In this document: positions 8,936 to 18,716 of the stretch, piece by piece | Layout: each line of letters opens with the position of its first letter | How positions within the stretch are numbered: the stretch's first letter is position 1 | Source of the DNA: Fulvivirga maritima | GTDB taxonomy: Bacteria > Bacteroidota > Bacteroidia > Cytophagales > Cyclobacteriaceae | NCBI RefSeq assembly: GCF_021389955.1 | Contig: NZ_CP089980.1 | Coordinates: 4,459,001 to 4,523,000 of the forward strand | Direction: 5' to 3' | Length of the DNA stretch: 64,000 nucleotides | Notes under the pieces: model-generated | Told to the model about the DNA's origin: nothing | The model's database searches: none | Seen by the model: only the letters and a program-made list of their open reading frames with translations | Translations under genes and position numbers: made by a program

Positions 8936-8987
8936 ATGAGGAAGATGTCCCAAAGAACAGTGCTATGTGTCGGACATGCTTCCTCAT
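8936..8987 (-). terminator. hairpin after the peroxidase operon
   Basis: Arms 8936-8950 (ATGAGGAAGATGTCC) and 8972-8987 (GGACATGCTTCCTCAT) pair over 15 bp with one bulge. The hairpin starts 6 bp beyond the stop codon of the peroxidase gene, last in its operon. It has only a weak T-rich tail on the minus strand. Confidence 0.55.
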
Positions 8988-8993
8988 TTCATT

Positions 8994-10127
8994 TTATGGC
9001 AATTCAGGAGGTGTAACTCTGTATGTTCGGGATGACAAAGTTTTCATAAAGGCCACCAGGGCCGCTTTTTCCTGAGCATCTAATTCTAATGGTTTCAATA
9101 AATGTGAGGTAGTCGGAAATAAAGGGTCATCCATCTGATCTTTTTTACGTTTCGGATGCGGCATACCCGTGTTATAAAGATTCACTACCACTTCTAGGCT
9201 TGTAAAAAGGCCGTTATGCATGTATGGACCGGTTTTTCCTACTTCTCTGAGTGTTGGAGTTCTAAATTTGCCCACATCAGCTTTGTTCTTAGTGATTTCA
9301 TATTGTCCCAAATCTTCAAAAGGTCTACCATAATAGGTAAGACCGGTATTATGAAATTGATTATCAGAAAAATAGCCTGTGTTATGGCAGTTAATGCACT
9401 GCGCCTTGGTTCTGAATAAGTGTAACCCAAGTACTTCTCTATCTGTAAATGCTTCAGATTTTCCATCAATGAACAAATCAAAACGTGAGGTTCTGCTTAC
9501 TATGCTGCGTTCAAAGGTGGCTATGGCCTTTTTTATTCTTTCTTCAGTAACCGTTTCATCTCCAAAAGCCGCTTTAAAATGAGGTGCATAGCCTTGAGTA
9601 TTGGCTATGGTTTCCGTAGCTAAAGAGATATGAGAATTCATTTCTAGTTTATCTTGTATAGGCAGGGCGGCTTGCTCTTCCAGCGTTGCAGCTCTACCAT
9701 CCCAAAAAAGGCTCGAAGCATAGCCGCTGTTTAATATGGTCATAGCATTTCTTTTTCCTAGCTGTCTGTTATGACCGTAGCTGTTACGCCTGCCATCGCC
9801 CCAGCCCAGTTCAGAATCATGACAGCTGGCACAGGCTATTTGTCCGCTCTCTGAAAGACGAGGATCGAAAAAAAGCATTTTTCCTAATTCCTTTTTTTCG
9901 TCTGAATAGGGATTGTCTGCCGGATAAGTCATTTCGGGTAAATGTCCAATATCTTGAAAGGTAGACCTGTCTATAGAAGAATCTAATGCCGCTTCTGGCC
10001 ATTTTTCGGTTAATCCACTGCTATATCTTGCTCGTAGGTCATCTAAGTCGTATTGATCTTTCAACACTTGAAAGCCAGACAGGGTAATGAATAATAATGT
10101 GGTAATTATAAAAAAATGTTTTTGCAT
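8994..10127 (-). CDS. dihaem cytochrome c peroxidase / MauG-family protein
   Basis: A 377-residue secreted protein with two c-type haem sites, CASCH at residues 99-103 and CINCH at 244-248, in the spacing of bacterial dihaem peroxidases. Other family landmarks are LGKMLFFDPRLS, RNAMTILNSGY, FWDGRA and FRTPTLREVGKTGPYMHNG. An N-terminal hydrophobic segment (residues 5-20) exports it to the periplasm. The usual reaction is reduction of hydrogen peroxide with electrons from a small cytochrome, but MauG relatives oxidise other proteins. It is the last gene of an operon with DUF6850, DUF4876 and a TonB receptor, 2 bp after the DUF6850 gene. That context suggests a redox step in metal acquisition or oxidative defence. 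Confidence 0.9.
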   Translation of the reverse strand: MQKHFFIITTLLFITLSGFQVLKDQYDLDDLRARYSSGLTEKWPEAALDSSIDRSTFQDIGHLPEMTYPADNPYSDEKKELGKMLFFDPRLSESGQIACASCHDSELGWGDGRRNSYGHNRQLGKRNAMTILNSGYASSLFWDGRAATLEEQAALPIQDKLEMNSHISLATETIANTQGYAPHFKAAFGDETVTEERIKKAIATFERSIVSRTSRFDLFIDGKSEAFTDREVLGLHLFRTKAQCINCHNTGYFSDNQFHNTGLTYYGRPFEDLGQYEITKNKADVGKFRTPTLREVGKTGPYMHNGLFTSLEVVVNLYNTGMPHPKRKKDQMDDPLFPTTSHLLKPLELDAQEKAALVAFMKTLSSRTYRVTPPELP

Positions 10128-10129
10128 GA

Positions 10130-11731
10130 TTAATAGTAAAAATTAAGAGAAACTGATCCGAAAAGGCGATGAGCTTTATCATTAGAAGAAAAGGCTATAC
10201 GCTCCAATGCCTTGCTATAGCTCAGATGTAATTTAATACTTGTTTTTAAATCGGATTCTTTATAAAAATTGAAAGAGGTACCGGCCTTCAGACTACCGGT
10301 GTTAGTGCTATAAAGATCTACATCATGGTAGATGATTTGGTTGTAATAGGCTTTAAGGCTTTGACCTAAATAATCGTCTTCTTTAATATTACTCAGATAA
10401 TTTTCATTACCATTGAAGAAAGTGGAATTGATAGAAGTGCTTATTTGCGCTGCTAATGAAGGTTGAATATTAAGGTTTTCATTAATAGGAAAGGTTTTGC
10501 TTCCTGATACTGATGCTTCAAGTTTAGATAACTCTGACTTTGTGGTGGAGAGTACATCTTGTTGGGTTACCTGCCAAAGGTTAATTTGGGCGTTGAGTTC
10601 CCATTGTGTAATGTTATCATGTTGCCTGAAATAGCCTAGGTCAAGTTTAACTTCTTTTTCTTTAGCATTATAATTTTTCCCTCCTTTATCAAAAAGAAAA
10701 TTAGTAGCATCAAATTGAGATAAATCCAGGCCGAGTTTCAATAATTTATCAGTAGAAGCATGATGCAGCCATAAGGTATTTAACCTCCATGTGGTAGGGG
10801 AGTAGGAGCTTACGGGATCTTTTTCTGAAGGGTTTATATCACTAATATCAAAAGTCTCTTCACTTTTATTAGCGAATATAATATCAGCTATTATCAGGTT
10901 GGTTTTATTTTGAAAAGTATACCCGATGTTAAAACCACTGAGAGAGGCAGTCATTCCAGAGTTTGGAGAATTGGAGCCACCATAATTTAGTAAAGTGCCA
11001 TATCCTGCCATCCACTTTATATAGGTGTCATGGCTGTAGGGAATGTTATTGCTGGCGTTAGAATACTTAATATTATTGCGGAAATGGCTAAAGCCATAGG
11101 TGCCTGCGGCTTTTATATAACTAGTTTCTGATAGTTTATAGCTAGCTCCCAAATCTAAGACTATGCTATTGTTAGTGACTTTAGAACGGGGATCATATTC
11201 TGATCGGAAGCGGTTGGTTACCTTAAAATCTCCATTTACACTAAATGCCCAGCGGTTGTTTTTAGTAGGAATAATCATACCTCCTGATAACTCATAATTC
11301 TGGTTACTCCAATCGCTGCCTTTTTCGGCTGTCATAAACTGATGTGTAGGCATTAGGCCTCTATGGTATAATTCACCATTTAAGTCCCATTTCAGGTTTT
11401 GATAATACTCTTTCTCAGCTTTAAATTTTCCATAAAAGAGAATATTCTGTTTGCTATGATAAAGGCCGGTGGTAGTTAATCCTACCTGTTGAATGTTTTC
11501 AGGAATAGCGCCTGCTCGTAGGTCTCCATCTTCATAATTATAATAAAGTGATGAAGCGGTATAATCATTTATGGGCAAGAATAATAAGTTTTGTTGGTTA
11601 GCATAGTCATTTTGCAAAACCGATTGTAATAGTTGATTATCCATTGCTTGGAATGTGTGTGTAAGGCTATCCTGCCCATTAGCAATTAGGGGCAGGACTA
11701 TTAAGATCCATAAAAAATTATACCGCTTCAT
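10130..11731 (-). CDS. DUF6850 family outer-membrane beta-barrel protein
   Basis: 533 residues with a signal peptide (MKRYNFLWILIVLPLIANGQ) and a long run of alternating aromatic/polar strands ending in FGSVSLNFYY. This is the pattern of an outer-membrane barrel. The conserved N-terminal block (SLYYNYEDGDLR, then a LYHSKQNILFYGKFKAEKEYY region) fits DUF6850. The function is unknown. It lies between the DUF4876 gene (11 bp) and the peroxidase gene (2 bp). DUF4876-DUF6850-TonB receptor sets recur in Bacteroidota, so the three products probably form one envelope system. Confidence 0.75.
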   Translation of the reverse strand: MKRYNFLWILIVLPLIANGQDSLTHTFQAMDNQLLQSVLQNDYANQQNLLFLPINDYTASSLYYNYEDGDLRAGAIPENIQQVGLTTTGLYHSKQNILFYGKFKAEKEYYQNLKWDLNGELYHRGLMPTHQFMTAEKGSDWSNQNYELSGGMIIPTKNNRWAFSVNGDFKVTNRFRSEYDPRSKVTNNSIVLDLGASYKLSETSYIKAAGTYGFSHFRNNIKYSNASNNIPYSHDTYIKWMAGYGTLLNYGGSNSPNSGMTASLSGFNIGYTFQNKTNLIIADIIFANKSEETFDISDINPSEKDPVSSYSPTTWRLNTLWLHHASTDKLLKLGLDLSQFDATNFLFDKGGKNYNAKEKEVKLDLGYFRQHDNITQWELNAQINLWQVTQQDVLSTTKSELSKLEASVSGSKTFPINENLNIQPSLAAQISTSINSTFFNGNENYLSNIKEDDYLGQSLKAYYNQIIYHDVDLYSTNTGSLKAGTSFNFYKESDLKTSIKLHLSYSKALERIAFSSNDKAHRLFGSVSLNFYY

Positions 11732-11742
11732 GTCTATTTTAT

Positions 11743-13077
11743 CTATTGTATAATCACTTCAGGGTGCGAAAGCACTTCAAAGTCATTAGCAGAATTGTTG
11801 GTGTCTTGATAAAAAACTTTATCGCCGTCAGTAGATTTTACTTTTCTAATGATTGATTCGGAAGACTGTCTACCTTTAATCACGGCTTTGTCGCCAGCGT
11901 CTATCGTGTTTGGTAACCTTGCAGGGGTTTGTTTGCTTGGATCTGTATTTTGACACATAACGCCATCAGTTATAAAACTGGCAGGTACCTGCATAAACGT
12001 GGCCGTAGTTTCAGATACGTTTGTAACAGTAGGCAAAGGAATTCTATTCCATGAGTTAAGCTCTTCATCAGTTGCGGAGAATATAACAATAGCCTCTCTG
12101 CCATTAGTGTCCAGAATCAAATCATTGCCTTTGAACGTTTTGAAAATAATATTCAGGTTAACAGAATTAGGGTTGTCTATGTCAGAAGTTAAAGGATTTT
12201 GACCTATACTTGTTTGGTAGTCAGCGTAATACCCTTCAAATTGAGCTTGGCTAAGGTCTACTGTAAGGTCAGGGTTTTCAACTTCATAAGTTACAGTTTC
12301 ACCGTTTTTGTCTTCAGCAACTAATGGAGCTTTGTGGTTAACTGCGGTGGCAGCTACTATCACACTTTTACCGGATTCTAATGGATAATCAGATCCATTA
12401 CCAGGTATTTGAAGTACTTCTTCTAAATATACATAACCACTATTAGCATTTGTTTGGTCTGTCTGACCTGCTGATAAGCTCCAGTCATATTGTCCATCAG
12501 CTAAATAGTTTTCTTTCCCTGCACCGCTAGTAGAAGTGGCTCCTTTTACCTGTGCTATGTAGAGACCATCAAGAAAGATGATGTCATTGCTGTTATTATG
12601 AATTTCTATGAATTGATCTCTGAAGTTGGCTCCTAATTTCGCATCAGATCCTGCAAAATAAAGTTGCTTGATCAGTAGATCACCTACTTGACCAGACTCT
12701 AGTATCATGTCAGTGCTGGTTACTCCGGTTTCTGAGATGCTTATAGTGGTTGAAGTGTTGAAGTATACTTCTCCTGTAGTTTGTTTGTTAAATGCCTGTT
12801 CGTAATCATCAGCACTCATGGTGAGACTGGCATTTACAGTATAATTGCCAGGGGTTACTTCTATTTCTGCAGCTCCTGCCGAGGTAGTGGTAGCGGTGTA
12901 GCTTCTGCCATCTTCAATGTTATTTAAAGTCAGGGTTACACCCCCAGCGGCTATACTGCCGTAATCTTCATTAAAGTTTACATTAATAGTATGTGTTACC
13001 GGAGTTATAAATTCTCCATCATCATCTGAGCAAGCCCAGAATAGAAGTAGTGCGCTTAGTATATAAAGTTTTTTCAT
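11743..13077 (-). CDS. DUF4876 domain lipoprotein
   Basis: 444 residues. The signal peptide ends in the lipobox LLFWACSDDD, so it is an outer-membrane or surface lipoprotein with lipid on Cys16. An N-terminal beta domain (VTLTLNNIEDGRSYTATTTSAG) resembles carboxypeptidase-regulatory folds. The remainder (from GDLLIKQLYFAGSDAKL and DQFIEIHNNSNDIIFLDGLYI) matches the DUF4876 pattern, related to lamin-tail-like domains. It is the second gene of the operon, 23 bp after the TonB receptor. A role as the surface partner of that receptor, like HmuY for its receptor, is an inference. Confidence 0.78.
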   Translation of the reverse strand: MKKLYILSALLLFWACSDDDGEFITPVTHTINVNFNEDYGSIAAGGVTLTLNNIEDGRSYTATTTSAGAAEIEVTPGNYTVNASLTMSADDYEQAFNKQTTGEVYFNTSTTISISETGVTSTDMILESGQVGDLLIKQLYFAGSDAKLGANFRDQFIEIHNNSNDIIFLDGLYIAQVKGATSTSGAGKENYLADGQYDWSLSAGQTDQTNANSGYVYLEEVLQIPGNGSDYPLESGKSVIVAATAVNHKAPLVAEDKNGETVTYEVENPDLTVDLSQAQFEGYYADYQTSIGQNPLTSDIDNPNSVNLNIIFKTFKGNDLILDTNGREAIVIFSATDEELNSWNRIPLPTVTNVSETTATFMQVPASFITDGVMCQNTDPSKQTPARLPNTIDAGDKAVIKGRQSSESIIRKVKSTDGDKVFYQDTNNSANDFEVLSHPEVIIQ

Positions 13078-13100
13078 TGGTAAAATAAGTGTGTATATGT

Positions 13101-15758
13101 TTAAAATTGATATTTGATTTGAGCTCCGAAGCTTATAGGATCATTTTTCGACATCTTGCCGGAAATAGTAGATTCCACCATGGGCTGATAATCCAGGAAA
13201 TTATAAGCATAGAATGAAAAGCTAAGTCCGTTAGACAGTTCTTTGGAAATTCTTAAATGAAAGTTGTGATAGATGCTTGTTCTGTTGTCGGTTGAATTGC
13301 TTTCAGGCAGTACTATGCTGCTATATTTTTCTGCTGTTCTTTCCTCAGGTGCAATTTCTATTCTTTGGCCGGCCCCATTAAGATAGGCATAGGGGTATAA
13401 GTCTATAATGGAAGCGTAGTTAGTGCTAAAGGTAAACTGCTCAGCAGTTAATGAAATCAATAGGCCAATTTCTGAGATATGGTGCGTAATAGTTGCTGTC
13501 AGTTTTAGTTGATCGCGTATGTCTGGTTGCGTTTTGTTAAAACCATACAGATATTCAGTTTCGAGGGGGTCTTTACTTTTTTTGAATCTCTCAGATGAAT
13601 TGAAGGTAGTAGAATGAGTGTAGGATCCATTCAGTGAAAAGGAGGTGTTGATAGCTTTTATTTTTTTAAAATTTAAATAAAATTCTATCCCTTTGTCTTT
13701 GGTTTCCGAACCATTGTAAGCCTGGCTATAGGTGAGCAAAATGTCTCGATAACCACTTATCTGATATGTAGGTGCTTGGTTTGGATTTTCAAAGTTAAAA
13801 TCTACGTTGGGTACTGAAACTGATGTATATTTATCATCAGATACTATTCCATTGTAAGTGAAGTTGTAGTAGGCTGTAATAGCCAGAGAAGCGATTTTTG
13901 CATTATAATTGGTGCCTATCTCGTATTTCCAGCTTTTATTCGGACTTAAGTTCAGCTTGCCAATCTCTTGCTTGTAGGTTTGAATAAGGTTGAAGGAGTA
14001 CTCATTAGTTCTGAAGTCAGCTATGAGCATGTCAAAATATTGATCTCCCGGATATATTTGTGATAGGGAAGGCGCTTTAGATGCGAAGCCTATCCCACCA
14101 CGAACACTCCATTTTTTCGTAAGCTCGTAACCGAAATTAGCCCTTGGGCCAAAGCTTGCAAATCCATTTTGCATGTCCATGCGGAAGCCAATGTTAGCGT
14201 AGAGCTCTTTATTGTTTGCAAAGGTATGAGTGATATTATCTTGAAGGTAAATACCATAATTGACACGAGGTTTTACATAAGAATCAAAATCCAATGGTCT
14301 GGTGGAGTTGCCATCACTATCTCCAGCGCTGGATAGGGCAATATAAGCGAGCGCATTTTCTGAGGATACCACTTTTCCTTTACCACTATTATCAGTGTAG
14401 GATAAGTTGGTGCCTAGAGATAAGCTGTGATCTGTATTGTTCGTTTTTAATACTTTATTTAAAGATACGTTAGCACTGATGTTTATAGGTTTACCAAATA
14501 CCTCTGATTTTTGAAGATAAGCTACTGGTGTATATTCACCAGGGGCCAACCCCGTTTCTGTGCTTGTAGGTAATATTTTGCCTCCATTATTTATGAATTG
14601 TTGCTTATATGACCTTTGAGATGCATAGCTATAGGCCGCATTGAGGCTGATATTATCGATAATTTGCGTGTTAGGTTTCCAGCTAAGGCGGTTGCTCACT
14701 CTAAAGCCTATGTCTTTTCTGCTGCTGGCATCTTGGCCGCCGTCATCATTATCCTTGTCATAGTTGATGTCATCAAAATTATTATGGAATGTAAATGATA
14801 AGGTGTTTCTAATGGTATTGTCATTATTATGAGTGCTCCAAATAGCTGAAGTGTTAATACGGTTGAATTTTTTAAGGCTTTCTCTGGGATCAGTATTAGA
14901 ATTTAAATAATCAAAGGAAAGGCTTAAGGCACCTCCTTTATCATTGATTTTGAAACCTTTGTTGAGAGACATTGAAGTAGTCCCTTGTCTTAAGTTAGCG
15001 CTGAGTGTATAAGGTGTTACTCCAGCTTTTCTGTTGATCTTTACTACTCCTGAGGTAAGGTTGCCATATTTGGCGTCAGGAATACCGGTTATCACTTCCA
15101 CCTCTTCTATGTTAGAAGCCGGAATAGTACGCAGGTCTATGCTGGAATTTACATTGTCAGTATCAAGTAAACCGTTACTATCGTCATAGGTTTGCATGTT
15201 AGCATCGTTAGATAGCGCAACGCCGTCTAATACAAATGAAACGCCAAATGCATTTACATTAGTAGTGTTAGCGCTTCTAAGCGTGATGGCCTTGGATCTG
15301 GTAAAGTCAGGTGCTGAAATGGTTTGGCCTGGCAACTGTTGCAAAATATCACCTACGCTAAAGGATTGTACCTGATCTACAGCATATTCATCTAGTTTAA
15401 TAGATGAGCCTACTTTAGAAGTAGTAGGGGTGGCGGTTACAGTTACTTCATTAAGTTCGAGGTTCTCGTCTTTTAGCTTAATAAGTACTTGAGAGGTGTT
15501 GCCGATGTCGCTGGAGCGAAGTATATATTCTTGCTTGCCTAAAAAATGAAATTCTAACTCAAAGGCCTTGGCGTTTAAGGTGATACTAAACTGTCCGTTA
15601 GTATCGGTGTAAGTCCATTGATTAGTGTTTTGGTTTTGAATACTTACACCAGGTAAGGCTACAGAATCTTCATAGGAAATTACCTTACCACTGATAGTGG
15701 TCTGCGCTTGTGCTGAGAAAGAACAGAAGAATATGATCAAAAATATATATAGCCGCAT
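13101..15758 (-). CDS. TonB-dependent receptor with carboxypeptidase-like N-terminal domain
   Basis: 885-residue outer-membrane receptor. It has a signal peptide (MRLYIFLIIFFCSFSAQAQ) and a CarboxypepD_reg-like domain at about 20-105 (ISGKVISYEDSVALPGVSI). The plug follows (VGDILQQLPGQTISAPDF, IEEVEVITGIPDAKYGNLTSG), then a barrel ending SFGAQIKYQF with terminal Phe. It is first in a four-gene operon with DUF4876, DUF6850 and a dihaem peroxidase. A copy of the iron-type box lies 36-54 bp upstream of the start codon, so the substrate is probably a metal complex. Which one cannot be said from the sequence. Confidence 0.88.
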   Translation of the reverse strand: MRLYIFLIIFFCSFSAQAQTTISGKVISYEDSVALPGVSIQNQNTNQWTYTDTNGQFSITLNAKAFELEFHFLGKQEYILRSSDIGNTSQVLIKLKDENLELNEVTVTATPTTSKVGSSIKLDEYAVDQVQSFSVGDILQQLPGQTISAPDFTRSKAITLRSANTTNVNAFGVSFVLDGVALSNDANMQTYDDSNGLLDTDNVNSSIDLRTIPASNIEEVEVITGIPDAKYGNLTSGVVKINRKAGVTPYTLSANLRQGTTSMSLNKGFKINDKGGALSLSFDYLNSNTDPRESLKKFNRINTSAIWSTHNNDNTIRNTLSFTFHNNFDDINYDKDNDDGGQDASSRKDIGFRVSNRLSWKPNTQIIDNISLNAAYSYASQRSYKQQFINNGGKILPTSTETGLAPGEYTPVAYLQKSEVFGKPINISANVSLNKVLKTNNTDHSLSLGTNLSYTDNSGKGKVVSSENALAYIALSSAGDSDGNSTRPLDFDSYVKPRVNYGIYLQDNITHTFANNKELYANIGFRMDMQNGFASFGPRANFGYELTKKWSVRGGIGFASKAPSLSQIYPGDQYFDMLIADFRTNEYSFNLIQTYKQEIGKLNLSPNKSWKYEIGTNYNAKIASLAITAYYNFTYNGIVSDDKYTSVSVPNVDFNFENPNQAPTYQISGYRDILLTYSQAYNGSETKDKGIEFYLNFKKIKAINTSFSLNGSYTHSTTFNSSERFKKSKDPLETEYLYGFNKTQPDIRDQLKLTATITHHISEIGLLISLTAEQFTFSTNYASIIDLYPYAYLNGAGQRIEIAPEERTAEKYSSIVLPESNSTDNRTSIYHNFHLRISKELSNGLSFSFYAYNFLDYQPMVESTISGKMSKNDPISFGAQIKYQF

Positions 15759-15793
15759 CGTCCAAAAAATTGAGCGGCAAACATACTAATCTT

Positions 15794-15812
15794 ATTTAGA
15801 TTAATTAAAAAT
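15794..15812 (-). promoter_or_regulatory. iron-type operator candidate, copy 3
   Basis: ATTTAGATTAATTAAAAAT, matching the ATTTAGAYTAAT core of the other two boxes in this iron region, 36-54 bp upstream of the TonB receptor start. The right half-site is degenerate. The rest of the 307-bp gap to the next gene holds AT-rich sequence and one terminator. Confidence 0.55.
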
Positions 15813-16026
15813 AAGAAAATAAAAATTGATTTTATTGAAATTACTTACATCGTGATGAAGTGTTGTATAATTACTTAAATTCTGTAATTAGTTTAATAAT
15901 AGATCGTTGTGATTTTGAATAATAATTCAAAAAATGAAATATTACATAAAGAGTAGGGAGGTGGACCTGCCATTAGTTTAAATCAATATTAATGATTTAT
16001 AATGCCAGATCTAACAGGAAAAGAAA

Positions 16027-16052
16027 CAGGACTAGCAAAAAAGCTAGTCCTG
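16027..16052 (-). terminator. intrinsic terminator of the glycine-rich T9SS gene
   Basis: Perfect 10-bp stem CAGGACTAGC (16027-16036) and GCTAGTCCTG (16043-16052) with a 6-nt A loop, 13 bp beyond the stop codon. The minus strand continues TTTCTTTT. Confidence 0.8.
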
Positions 16053-16065
16053 AGTAATGATTTGC

Positions 16066-18381
16066 TTATTGTATTATTAGCTGAAATGCCTTTTGGTTAT
16101 CACCTATTTTTAGATTGATATAATAAGTGCCTTTGGTTAGACTACTAGAGTTTACATGTATGCGTGTTGCTTCTATTTGGTAATCTAATGCTATTTTTTT
16201 ACCAGAACTATCGAAAAGTTCTAAATATATCTGACTATCTGGTATTTGCCCTGGCAGGTTAATGTTAAATGAGCCATGATTAGGGTTAGGATAAAGCACA
16301 ATGTTGCTGCTTAGTTCAGTTCTAACACTAATTATGTCAAAGATTTCTGTCTTGCCATTATAGTCTGTTTGTGCTAATCTGTAATAAATAATACCCTGAT
16401 TTATCACATCGTCGTCATAGCTGTAATCATGCTCTGTGTTAGTAGATCCGCTACCTTGTACCGTTGCTATTTCTGTCCACTCTATACCATCTAGTGATCG
16501 GTATATGGTAAAGTAGTCATTATTTTCTTCAGTGGCTGTAGCCCAGTATAAATGCACCTTATTTTCTATGTTTATACCGTCCCACTCCATTAGCGTTATA
16601 GGTAGCGTGTTAGAAGGATCTGCTTCTATAATACCATCGGGGTTAGCTCCCGGATTAGAAGGTCTATCCGCACCAGGGTCGGCTGCTGATCCGCTATTAT
16701 TATTATCACCGCCATCTCCACGGTCTATTTCTGGGTCGGTTTCAGCAGGCATAGCTCCAGAAAAGATGATTACACCTTTGCCGCCACCACCGCCACCACC
16801 GTGCACGTCAGTTTCATCAATATCAGCACCATTACCACCACTAGCTGTTATGTCAATTTCACAGTTTAGATCCCAATTAGCTACTTGCAGCATTATAGAA
16901 CCTCCTGCGCCAGCACCACCACCACCATCTCCATAATTGCCCGGTACGGTGTTGCCATCTGCAGTGATGCTTATGTTGCCAAAACAGTTACCTCTGGCTA
17001 CTGTATTTGCTCTAATAATCACTATTCCGCCACCATTTCCGCCAGCAGTAGCCAGCCCATTGTTTTGGTGACCACCGCCGCCGCCGCCGCCCATGAAAAA
17101 GCGATCAGCCGAAATGTGATAACTTAAATCGGCTCCTCCTAGTCCGCCAGAACCTGGCGTACAACCGACTGAGGCATTGTTCTGATTGTAGCCGGGGCCG
17201 CCATTACCGCCGTTAGTATAGTTGGCGCCACCACCACCACCCGCATTATGAGAGCTGGCTCCACCACCGCCAGAGATCATCTTGCCTCTGCCATAAAAAT
17301 AATTGGTATTATCAGTCTTGAATATACTTTCTCCCTTATGTCCGTAATTGGTGGAGGCAGAAGTGTATATATTGGCATTACACTCTAAAGCATTGTTGGC
17401 AGAGGTAGCACCACCGCTAAAGCCTTCGCCATTTACTGATATGTTGTTTCGTAAAGTGAGGGTGTTAGCTACATCTATGGCAAATACACCGCCAATATCA
17501 CCGTTCCAAGGCAGGGCGGTGAGGTTATTAGTAGTGGTGTAGTTTTCAAACCTGGGGAAAGAGATAATCTGTACTGATGAGTTATTTCCTGTATGGAAGG
17601 TGTTACTCAAAGGCTCTGTTAAGGTAATGTTTTGAGACGTAGTGGTGGCGCCTTGTACATTTATATTGTCTATTACGGCATATTCATTATTATCATTCTC
17701 TACATAAACCTGAATAATAAGAGAGGTACCTGATAGATTGGATATACTTAACGTTTGAGCATTGAAATTCCGTGTTAAATTTCTTAAAGTAGTATAAGTA
17801 TTTCCTCCATCTACAGAATAGAGAACATTTAAACGATCATTGTTTTGGTTATAGTTTATCTGTTGTACATCTAATGAGAAGGATACATTGGTATATCCTC
17901 TAATATCAATGGCGTTAGAATACCAGTAGCCTCTTCCTCCCTGAAAAAAAAGCACATAGTTGCCTCCTAATGTGCCTATTCCCGATTGCTGAAAGTTCCA
18001 TGTATTCTGAATGGTACCATTCACATTTCCATCAGAGAAATCAGTTTCGAATAACGTGGTGTTTGTGGTGCCGCCAGTATTAATAGACTCAATAGTGGCC
18101 AGCTCATATATTCCGGCAGAGGAGATGTTGCTCAGTGTACCAAAGTTAGCATTGTTACCTGTATTGTTAGTTAATACATTATCCTGTACCTGCATAATGA
18201 GCAGGTTTTCTCCAGGCTCAAAAGTATCATAAGTTTCATTAAGATCAGAAACGGTAAGGATGTTGCCGGACACATTATTTACTTTGCCATAAGCATTTAT
18301 GATTTGTTGAGACCAAGCGTTAGTGATAGTGCCCACGATGAGGCAAGCAAAAGAAAGCCAATTAATTATAGACAACTTCAT
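16066..18381 (-). CDS. secreted glycine-rich protein with T9SS type A sorting domain
   Basis: 771 residues with a signal peptide (residues 1-24, ending AWSQ). A beta-rich N-terminal half is followed by a strongly glycine-rich block at about 360-580 with many GGGGG runs (GGGGASSHNAGGGGGAN, FMGGGGGGGH). A fibronectin-like segment follows (LYWATATEENNDYFTIYRS). A C-terminal sorting domain at about 690-771 (VLYPNPNHGSFNINLPG, TKGTYYINLKIG) targets it to the type IX secretion system and the cell surface. The glycine-rich block resembles those of adhesins and glycine-rich surface proteins of Bacteroidota. Its exact function is unknown. It is a single-gene unit with its own terminator. Confidence 0.82.
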   Translation of the reverse strand: MKLSIINWLSFACLIVGTITNAWSQQIINAYGKVNNVSGNILTVSDLNETYDTFEPGENLLIMQVQDNVLTNNTGNNANFGTLSNISSAGIYELATIESINTGGTTNTTLFETDFSDGNVNGTIQNTWNFQQSGIGTLGGNYVLFFQGGRGYWYSNAIDIRGYTNVSFSLDVQQINYNQNNDRLNVLYSVDGGNTYTTLRNLTRNFNAQTLSISNLSGTSLIIQVYVENDNNEYAVIDNINVQGATTTSQNITLTEPLSNTFHTGNNSSVQIISFPRFENYTTTNNLTALPWNGDIGGVFAIDVANTLTLRNNISVNGEGFSGGATSANNALECNANIYTSASTNYGHKGESIFKTDNTNYFYGRGKMISGGGGASSHNAGGGGGANYTNGGNGGPGYNQNNASVGCTPGSGGLGGADLSYHISADRFFMGGGGGGGHQNNGLATAGGNGGGIVIIRANTVARGNCFGNISITADGNTVPGNYGDGGGGAGAGGSIMLQVANWDLNCEIDITASGGNGADIDETDVHGGGGGGGKGVIIFSGAMPAETDPEIDRGDGGDNNNSGSAADPGADRPSNPGANPDGIIEADPSNTLPITLMEWDGINIENKVHLYWATATEENNDYFTIYRSLDGIEWTEIATVQGSGSTNTEHDYSYDDDVINQGIIYYRLAQTDYNGKTEIFDIISVRTELSSNIVLYPNPNHGSFNINLPGQIPDSQIYLELFDSSGKKIALDYQIEATRIHVNSSSLTKGTYYINLKIGDNQKAFQLIIQ

Positions 18382-18716
18382 TTTACAGGGGGATAGATGT
18401 AATTAAAACCGCCCAAAATTACTGTGATTTGATGTTTAAACGCAAATTATAGCAGATGATAGAAGTCATGCGTTGAAGTGTGTGATAAATGAACGAAGTG
18501 GAAAAGTGTAATGCTATACTGTATATGTTTTTTTGAGGGTGTGTATATGTTGAAATAAGCTTAAATAATAGTCGTAAAGTAATGTTAAATATTTTTTAAT
18601 TTTTTTTGAGAAAATCGGGTTATTTGCTGTGTAAATGGGTTTAGCAACTACTAATGATCAGAAGACTTGGAGTATTTAATAAAAAAGGTGTATGATTGAG
18701 TTTAGTTGATTATCAA
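18382..18716. other. divergent intergenic region
   Basis: 335 bp between the start of the T9SS protein gene (minus) and the VWA gene (plus). AT-rich, with a T-run near 18595-18610. It should hold both promoters, but I could not assign either with confidence. No ORF or hairpin of note. Confidence 0.5.

Noticed and set aside
16532-16936. 134-codon proline-rich ORF antisense to the T9SS gene
   Set aside because: It is the mirror of the glycine-codon-rich block in the real gene; proline runs arise because GGN codons read as NCC on the other strand.
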